From assembly GCF_002101735.1 (NCBI RefSeq), contig NZ_LQPE01000076.1:38823-102822 (forward strand): 64,000 bases of DNA, read 5' to 3'. The stretch is from Mycobacterium kyorinense. Lineage in GTDB: Bacteria; Actinomycetota; Actinomycetes; Mycobacteriales; Mycobacteriaceae. This document shows positions 63,957-64,000 of this stretch, in pieces. Both the position numbers and the translations under genes were made by a program. Position 1 is the first letter of the stretch; every line of letters starts with the position of its first letter. The notes under the pieces are model-generated. The model ran no database searches, was not told where the DNA came from, and saw only the letters and a list, made by a program, of their open reading frames with translations.

Positions 63957-64000
63957 GTGAAGCGGCCCGCAGGGCTGGTGGAGCGGGTGGTGTTGGAATG
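63957..64000 (+). CDS. Start of a gene cut by the window end
   Basis: GTG 63957 opens a frame beginning KRPAGLVERVVLE, running off the edge. A GGTGAGG-like sequence lies about 10 bases before it. Too short to identify; listed so that the end of the window is accounted for. Confidence 0.3.
   Translation, partial: MKRPAGLVERVVLE

Overview
The window is about 64 kb of high-GC chromosome from a non-tuberculous Mycobacterium. The evidence is the set of linked mycobacterial loci: furA-katG, a nanT-like transporter next to cinA and dtd, an Rv1896c-like methyltransferase, an Rv1893-like small protein, fbpB (antigen 85B), cyp140, glnA3, bfrA, and oxyR-ahpC-ahpD. Several blocks follow the M. tuberculosis Rv1908c-to-Rv1876 order as I remember it, with rearrangements. 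oxyR is an intact 311-codon gene, unlike the decayed oxyR of the M. tuberculosis complex. I see no rRNA, tRNA, CRISPR array, integrase or transposase.

Layout. 1-16.7 kb: a partial AraC-type regulator end, a secreted SGNH hydrolase and an acyltransferase, furA-katG, a lone STAS protein, lipid hydrolases, an acyl-CoA dehydrogenase, a DUF2231-Rieske protein, a secreted DUF4185 protein, an amidohydrolase, and a coupled hydrolase/MFS pair. 16.7-23.6 kb: an accessory region that begins inside a truncated LipJ-type hydrolase/adenylate cyclase and ends in a damaged 13E12-family HNH gene beside cinA. It holds ORFans, two DUF732 proteins, a YegP-like protein and a three-gene cassette that looks like a type VII secretion substrate operon. 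23.6-33.2 kb: cinA, a macro-domain protein, a thiamine-binding protein, dtd, an anti-sigma/anti-anti-sigma pair with MEDS sensor domains, a methyltransferase, a HAD phosphatase, a short-chain dehydrogenase, an NAD(P)-binding protein and a KstR-box-preceded nitronate monooxygenase-like gene. 33.3-45 kb: a YhgE/Pip transporter pair, a CYP125-type P450 with a KstR-like box, a zinc alcohol dehydrogenase, YceI, DUF4389, a FadD-type ligase overlapping a DUF7159 gene, and fbpB with a strong terminator. 45-58.5 kb: small regulators, an SRPBCC-[SDR remnant]-CYP140 operon, a CocE hydrolase, an acyltransferase, an amidohydrolase-glnA3 pair and a large MFS pump. 58.5-64 kb: bfrA and bfd with IdeR boxes, enoyl-CoA hydratase, EthD-like and thioesterase genes, then oxyR divergent from ahpC-ahpD.

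Functional themes. Peroxide and iron handling brackets the window (FurA/KatG at one end; bacterioferritin, Bfd, OxyR, AhpC and AhpD at the other). Steroid and fatty-acid metabolism runs through the middle, with three KstR-type operators. Reductive decay is visible: two genes survive only as short in-frame N-terminus-to-C-terminus fusions inside otherwise intact operons. Names and domains are assigned by reading the translations; no database search was run, so family names, and orthology and gene-order comparisons with M. tuberculosis, rest on remembered sequence and locus knowledge.
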